From JBBQBQ01 sp038317685 (GTDB lineage: Bacteria > Desulfobacterota > Desulfuromonadia > Desulfuromonadales > DDH964), in contig JBBQBQ010000122.1 in NCBI GenBank assembly GCA_038317685.1, positions 1 through 9,840 of the forward strand: DNA of 9,840 nt, written 5' to 3'. The notes beneath the pieces were generated by a model that was not told the DNA's origin, searched no databases, and saw only the letters and a list, made by a program, of their open reading frames with translations. The position numbers were made by a program, and so were the translations under genes. Below, piece by piece: positions 6,445 to 9,840 of this stretch. How positions within the stretch are numbered: the stretch's first letter is position 1; each line of letters starts with the position of its first letter.

Positions 6445-6717
6445 ATGAAACGGGAACTGCGCTGGATCGGACTGTTGACTGCTTTCGGAATGTTCGTCGT
6501 CCTGGCCCCGGATTTTTTCGGCTGGCAAATCATGCACGGCACCAGCGGCCTGGCCATCAAGTTCTTCCTCGGCTACTGCGCCATCATTCTGGTCGCCCAG
6601 GTCTTTGCGGCCCTGGTGGCCCTGCGATCCCTGGCCATGGACGCGGTGAAACCGAAAGCCATTTCCCAACGCATGCTGTTCAAGACCGAACAGCCTGCCA
6701 GTGCACCGGAGGAATGA
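6445..6717 (+). CDS. Small two-TM membrane protein, 90 aa (mini-protein 3)
   Basis: Two hydrophobic helices (about 7-22 and 36-60) are linked by a turn with Trp27, His31 and Gly residues, followed by a charged tail of about 28 residues. The second helix holds Ala46-Ile-Ile-Leu-Val-Ala-Gln52-Val-Phe-Ala-Ala56, the shared mini-protein motif with Ala in place of the Pro. Its layout is closest to the mini-protein at 5411: the turn His lies 20 or 21 residues before the motif Gln in both. AAAGGAG (6430-6436) precedes ATG 6445 by eight bases. The frame stays open far upstream, but earlier starts would overlap the two preceding genes. It ends three bases before the cytochrome c start, implying translational coupling. 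Function unknown; a small structural or quinone-site subunit of the bc complex is the inference. Confidence 0.87.
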   Translation: MKRELRWIGLLTAFGMFVVLAPDFFGWQIMHGTSGLAIKFFLGYCAIILVAQVFAALVALRSLAMDAVKPKAISQRMLFKTEQPASAPEE

Positions 6718-6720
6718 ATC

Positions 6721-7770
6721 ATGGGATGGATGCTGAAAAGATGGGGTTTGGGTCTGGCCATGGCGGCACTCGGGAGCCTCACACCGTTCGGGGCCTTGGC
6801 CCTGGAGAGTGCCGACTGCCTTGGCTGCCACAGCGAGACGGAGGTGGTGACAGCGAAGTTGACGATCGATCCCAACGCTTTCGACCATACCGCCCACGGA
6901 GAGTTGGGTTGCTCGGCCTGCCACGCCTCGGTAACCGCACAGCATCCCGACGACGGGTTGACCCCTTCCAAACCCGTCTGCCGGGATTGCCATCAACCGA
7001 TCGCCGAGGAATATGCCAAAACCGGTCATGCCGTCAATGCGGGCTGCAGCGACTGTCACAACCCCCATGCCGTCCATTCGGCCCGGCAGGTCTCCGGGCA
7101 CGACATGAACCGCCAGTGCGCCGCCTGCCACCAGCCTGACGAAATGGCGACGGCTCACAGCGACTGGCTCCCCCAGGCGGAACTGCACCTGGAGATGCTC
7201 CCCTGCATCACCTGTCACACCGGGTCGGAGAATTATGTCATCGCCCTTTACCTGAGCCGTCCCAAAACCGATTACGACCCGACGACCCACAAGGGCGTCT
7301 TCGAACTGGTCAGCTTCGAGGAGCTCAAGGAACTCTCCGGCGACCAAGCCATCGCCACCCTGATCGATGCCGACGGGAACGGCTTCGTAAGCCTAACGGA
7401 ACTGAAGCAATTCAACGGCTCCCCGTCGCATACCCTGCGGCTGAAAGGGATGATGACCCCCGAAATCGTCACTCATAACCTGCAGATTCTCAACAACCGG
7501 TGGGACTGCACCTTCTGTCACGCCTCCGGCCCCGGAACCATGCAGACCAGCTTCATTGCCCTGCCCCGGGCCGACGGAACCTATGATCGACTGCCGGTAG
7601 AAAAAGGGGCGATTCTCGACGCCCTGAACGGAACACCTGATTTCTACATGATGGGAGCCACCCGCAATGCATCGATGAATCTTCTCGGGTTGGCCATTAT
7701 CGCCGGCGGTCTGGTCATGCCGGTGGGACACGGGTTCCTGCGTTTTCTGACCAGAAAAAACCGCCAGTGA
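6721..7770 (+). CDS. cbcA: Seven-heme cytochrome c with EF-hand and C-terminal membrane anchor, CbcA-like, 349 aa
   Basis: A signal peptide (cleavage near Ala-Leu-Ala28) exports the protein. Seven CxxCH heme-attachment motifs start at residues 33, 64, 87, 109, 133, 162 and 263. In the roughly 96-residue gap between the sixth and seventh lies a canonical EF-hand loop, Asp216-x-Asp-x-Asn-Gly-x-Val-x-x-x-Glu227. A membrane helix near the C-terminus (about 319-340) contains Pro and His, then a basic end, so the heme domain faces the periplasm. The stop is 14 bp before the next start (cytochrome b). The seven hemes, the anchor and the adjacent b-type cytochrome match what I recall of G. sulfurreducens CbcA, partner of CbcB. 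The complex takes electrons from menaquinol and passes them to periplasmic cytochromes during respiration with very low-potential acceptors. Heme count and export are seen; the CbcA identity is inference. Confidence 0.93.
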   Translation: MGWMLKRWGLGLAMAALGSLTPFGALALESADCLGCHSETEVVTAKLTIDPNAFDHTAHGELGCSACHASVTAQHPDDGLTPSKPVCRDCHQPIAEEYAKTGHAVNAGCSDCHNPHAVHSARQVSGHDMNRQCAACHQPDEMATAHSDWLPQAELHLEMLPCITCHTGSENYVIALYLSRPKTDYDPTTHKGVFELVSFEELKELSGDQAIATLIDADGNGFVSLTELKQFNGSPSHTLRLKGMMTPEIVTHNLQILNNRWDCTFCHASGPGTMQTSFIALPRADGTYDRLPVEKGAILDALNGTPDFYMMGATRNASMNLLGLAIIAGGLVMPVGHGFLRFLTRKNRQ

Positions 7771-7784
7771 AAGGAGCTTCAGTC

Positions 7785-8468
7785 ATGACCACCCACAGCA
7801 CCCCGGACACCCAGAAAATATTGTTGCAACCGGTCCCGGTCCGTATCTGGCATTGGCTCAACGCCTTCGGCATCATCACCTTGGGGATCTCCGGCGCCCA
7901 AATCCGGTTTCCGGAATTCATCAGCCTGTTCGGCAGCTACAAATCGGCGATCCTCCTCCATAATACGGCCGGAATCCTGGTGGCGGTTTCCTTCGCCCTC
8001 TGGTTCTTCTATTACACCATCATCACCCAGAAGATGAGCCGGCTCTACATTCCCAGCGGCGATGACCTGCGCCACGGGCTGATCCGGCAGGCAATCTTCT
8101 ACTTCTACAACTACTTCCAGGGGAAACCCAATCCCCACCACCCGTCGCCGGACAACAAGTTCAACCCGCTGCAGAAATCCGCCTATCTCGCCATCATGTT
8201 CGTGCTGGTGCCGCTGGTGAGTCTCTCCGGGATTCTCCTGATGAATGTCGGGCCCCTGCGGCAGCTGGTACTCCTGGTCGGCGGGCTGAAAATCCTGGTC
8301 GGGGTCCACTTTCTTCTGGCTTGCTCGCTGTTTGCCTTTCTCTTCACCCACGTCTATCTCGCTACCCTCGGGAGCACTCCCCTGGCCTACTTCAAACCGA
8401 TGTGGACCGGTTGGGAGGAGGTCGAAGGGCATGAGGATGAGCACGGACACCATGCGCTGAAACCTTAA
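7785..8468 (+). CDS. cbcB: b-type cytochrome, cytochrome b561/Ni-hydrogenase cytb family, CbcB-like, 227 aa
   Basis: Four membrane helices (about 24-40, 55-80, 134-155, 170-195) with the expected heme ligands: His23 in Arg-Ile-Trp-His-Trp, His59 early in helix 2, and His175 and His189 in helix 4, 13 residues apart. This is the diheme layout of quinol-oxidising cytochrome b subunits of hydrogenases and formate dehydrogenases (PF01292-type). The loop between helices 2 and 3 is long and basic, and the C-terminus is acidic and His-rich. ATG 7785 is chosen because AAAGGAG (7770-7776) sits eight bases ahead; a GTG at 7767 would add six residues and overlap the cytochrome c gene, with no ribosome site. 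It should oxidise menaquinol and feed the seven-heme cytochrome. CbcB is the likely equivalent; gene order c-then-b and the joint operon support it. Confidence 0.93.
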   Translation: MTTHSTPDTQKILLQPVPVRIWHWLNAFGIITLGISGAQIRFPEFISLFGSYKSAILLHNTAGILVAVSFALWFFYYTIITQKMSRLYIPSGDDLRHGLIRQAIFYFYNYFQGKPNPHHPSPDNKFNPLQKSAYLAIMFVLVPLVSLSGILLMNVGPLRQLVLLVGGLKILVGVHFLLACSLFAFLFTHVYLATLGSTPLAYFKPMWTGWEEVEGHEDEHGHHALKP

Positions 8469-8498
8469 GTAAAGGGACATCGGGGACAGGAGGTTATC

Positions 8499-9020
8499 AT
8501 GAACGGATGCGTGAATTCAGAACCAGGGATGACCCGCCAGGGAACCTTTGGCAAAGCGGCAAACCGCCACGACGGGAACCTCCTACAATCCCTCCAGCAG
8601 GAGCTTGAGGTTCTCTCCCGGCGGTGCCTGCAGGGATTCTTCGGCTTCCTGCTGGTCAGCTCCTGCTTCTTTGCGATTCGCGGGCTCGACCTGCTCGCGC
8701 CCCTGACCGAAGGCACCCGGGAGCTTCTCGGCTGCCCGCCGCCGCCGGCTCTGACCACTCTGGCCCTGGCCCTCTATCTCTTTTCGGAAGTGGTGCTTAT
8801 TCTCGGGCGAACGGCCGCCGGCACCAAACCGTTGCTGAAGTGGCAACATCTTGTCTACCGGTGCAGCTTCTTTCTCTGCTACGCCGTTGCCAACGTCCTG
8901 AATGCTTACTTTCTCGGCGTCTTCGTGGCCGGCCTGGTGATCTTCGGTCTGGAAATGCTCAACCTCTGGGTCTATTCGATGAAGACCTTGCCGCAGGAAC
9001 GGGGGGTGGCCGGCAGCTGA
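8499..9020 (+). CDS. Four-TM integral membrane protein of the cytochrome operon, 173 aa
   Basis: A polar N-terminal stretch of about 45 residues (with a Gln/Leu/Glu-rich amphipathic segment, 28-42) is followed by four hydrophobic helices at about 47-66, 85-104, 119-137 and 138-160, and a short tail. His117 lies just before helix 3. No CxxCH or paired heme-ligand His residues are seen, so it is probably not a cytochrome. AGGAGG (8488-8493) precedes ATG 8499 by five bases. It is the last gene before the hairpin at 9057. I do not recognise the family; Geobacter cbcBA operons also include a hypothetical multi-spanning protein, and this may be its counterpart (from memory, unverified). A membrane assembly or anchoring subunit is the simplest guess. 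Confidence 0.87.
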   Translation: MNGCVNSEPGMTRQGTFGKAANRHDGNLLQSLQQELEVLSRRCLQGFFGFLLVSSCFFAIRGLDLLAPLTEGTRELLGCPPPPALTTLALALYLFSEVVLILGRTAAGTKPLLKWQHLVYRCSFFLCYAVANVLNAYFLGVFVAGLVIFGLEMLNLWVYSMKTLPQERGVAGS

Positions 9021-9056
9021 TCCGCCCGCCCCATTGAAATCATCGCCCTTAAGATT

Positions 9057-9103
9057 CCCCCGCCCTTGGTCGTGGACTTCTTCCACGGTCGGGGGCTCCC
9101 CTT
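9057..9103 (+). terminator. Probable terminator of the cytochrome operon
   Basis: CCCCCG (9057-9062) pairs with CGGGGG (9090-9095), and inside it CGTGGA (9071-9076) pairs perfectly with TCCACG (9082-9087) around a five-base loop. The tail is CTCCCCTTTT, a weak T-tract; a better run of seven T occurs at 9116-9122. It lies 36 bp after the last operon stop. The following 9123-9180 are pyrimidine-rich low-complexity sequence with no gene I can support. Confidence 0.55.
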
Positions 9104-9180
9104 TTGACCCCTCGGTTTTTTTCGCTCCGGCTCCGGCCCCGCCCCCGCAGCGCCACCCCGTCTGCTCCTTCCAAAATTCC

Positions 9181-9208
9181 TTGCATTCTCCCAATCCTCG
9201 CCTAAGCT
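9181..9208 (+). promoter_or_regulatory. Candidate sigma-70-type promoter for the larA-family gene
   Basis: TTGCAT (9181-9186) and TAAGCT (9203-9208) are 16 bases apart, about 60 bases before the start codon. The -35 is reasonable and the -10 weak. It competes with the sigma-54-like element just downstream. Confidence 0.3.
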
Positions 9209-9211
9209 GAC

Positions 9212-9227
9212 AGGCATTGATCATGCG
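9212..9227 (+). promoter_or_regulatory. Sigma-54-like element upstream of the larA-family gene
   Basis: AGGCATTGATCATGCG has the GG-N10-GC spacing (GG 9213-9214, GC 9225-9226) and shares GGCAT-N5-ATGC with the cytochrome operon promoter at 5314. Start predicted near 9238, 31 bases before the ATG. It lacks the T before GG and the A/T after GC, and contains the palindrome TGATCA, so it may be chance or an operator. Confidence 0.35.
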
Positions 9228-9268
9228 CGCGGTGCGATCCCGCAACGCCCTTCTCTCAAGGAGCCGAC

Positions 9269-9840
9269 ATGCAAGTCCGTCTCAAGTATGGCGAACAGGG
9301 GCTGGAACTGAATTTTCCAGAAACCTCCCACTTTGCCGGAGTCCTCTATCCGAAGCAGACCGCGCCCTTGGTCGATCCGGGCGCCTGGGTGCGGGAATCC
9401 CTGGTCAACCCCATTGAGTCACCGTCTTTGAGCACCCTCGCTCACGGCAGACGCGACGCGACCATCGTGATCAGTGACATCACCCGGCCGGGTCCCAACC
9501 CCCTTCTGCTGCCGCTGATCATCGCCGAACTGGAAGGTGCCGGGATGCCGTCCGAGAAAATCACCATCCTCATCGCCACCGGCATCCATCGCCCCAACGA
9601 AGGGGCCGAGCTGGAACGGCTGGTCGGCAGGGAGATCGCCGGGCGCTATCGGGTGGTCAACCATTTTTCCAAGAACCTTGAGGAGATGGAACTGGTCGGA
9701 ACCATCGGCGACGGCGTCCCCGCCTACGTCAACCGCACCTACCTGCAGGCCGACCTGAAGATTCTCACCGGCTTCATCGAGCCGCACATGTGGGCCGGCT
9801 TCTCCGGTGGGCGCAAGTCGATCCTCCCCGGCATCTCCTC
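9269..9840 (+). CDS. larA: Nickel-dependent lactate racemase family protein (LarA), N-terminal part; runs off the window
   Basis: ATG 9269 follows AAGGAG (9258-9263) by five bases; 190 codons are present and no stop is reached. The fragment shows LarA-family hallmarks: Val-Ile-Ser-Asp-Ile-Thr-Arg-Pro, Ala-Thr-Gly-Ile-His107-Arg-Pro, and Glu-Pro-His173-Met-Trp leading into Gly-Gly-Arg-Lys183-Ser-Ile-Leu-Pro-Gly. These fall one residue from the Lactiplantibacillus plantarum LarA residues His108, His174 and Lys184 (from memory), where the Lys carries the nickel-pincer cofactor and the His residues act in hydride transfer and metal binding. LarA homologues racemise or epimerise several 2-hydroxyacids, so lactate is the default substrate, not a proven one. 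Cytoplasmic. Cofactor genes (larB, larC, larE) are not in view. It has its own leader after the cytochrome operon terminator. Confidence 0.93.
   Translation, partial: MQVRLKYGEQGLELNFPETSHFAGVLYPKQTAPLVDPGAWVRESLVNPIESPSLSTLAHGRRDATIVISDITRPGPNPLLLPLIIAELEGAGMPSEKITILIATGIHRPNEGAELERLVGREIAGRYRVVNHFSKNLEEMELVGTIGDGVPAYVNRTYLQADLKILTGFIEPHMWAGFSGGRKSILPGIS

Noticed and set aside
6394..7347. Leftward open frame opposite the cytochrome c gene
   Set aside because: It is antisense to a protein with seven CxxCH motifs, has no ribosome site of note, and has no family resemblance.
1..9840. CRISPR array, tRNA/rRNA genes, insertion sequences or attachment sites
   Set aside because: No regularly spaced repeats, cloverleaf or rRNA-like sequence, transposase, or long terminal inverted repeats were seen; the codon usage is uniform across genes.

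Overview
The window (about 60% G+C) looks like chromosome of a Desulfuromonadales-type deltaproteobacterium (Geobacter, Desulfuromonas or a relative). The grounds are a seven-heme c-type cytochrome next to a b-type cytochrome, an NtrC-type response regulator beside a sigma-54 (-24/-12) promoter, and a PAS/GAF hybrid kinase. The species cannot be fixed from the sequence alone.

Left flank (1-1046): the last 49 codons of a multicopper oxidase run rightward. Facing it is a two-gene leftward operon encoding a PNPOx-fold flavoprotein-like protein and an SRPBCC-fold protein.

Regulatory block (1047-5132): a 275-bp spacer carries candidate divergent promoters. It is followed by a membrane-anchored hybrid histidine kinase (2 TM, GAF, PAS, HisKA, HATPase, REC) and, 16 bp later, a sigma-54-dependent response regulator (REC, AAA+, Fis-type HTH). 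The regulator is followed by an unusual hairpin region in which two perfect stems compete for the same bases.

Respiratory operon (5133-9056): a strong -24/-12 match (GG-N10-GC) lies 82 bp before the first gene. The predicted transcript would begin with a stem-loop at about +2. Seven genes follow on one strand: a 2-TM mini-protein, a degenerate receiver-domain protein lacking the phospho-accepting Asp, two further mini membrane proteins sharing an 11-residue motif with the first, a seven-heme cytochrome c with an EF-hand and a C-terminal membrane anchor, a diheme-type cytochrome b, and a 4-TM protein. A terminator-like hairpin follows. The cytochrome pair and the adjacent sigma-54 regulator resemble, from memory, the CbcBA menaquinol-oxidising inner-membrane complex of Geobacter sulfurreducens and its regulator BccR, which are used for respiration near the energetic limit. 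The likely logic is that the kinase senses a redox or membrane state, the response regulator activates sigma-54 polymerase, and a quinol:periplasmic-cytochrome oxidoreductase is made.

Right flank (9057-9840): the 5' two-fifths or so of a nickel-dependent lactate racemase-type gene (larA family), preceded by its own leader with two competing promoter candidates. One of them shares the GGCAT-N5-ATGC pattern with the cytochrome operon promoter.

The least-described parts are the three mini membrane proteins with the A-[LI]-I-x-x-x-Q-V-x-x-A motif, the pseudo-receiver inside the operon, the EF-hand in the cytochrome, and the two-state hairpin after the regulator gene.
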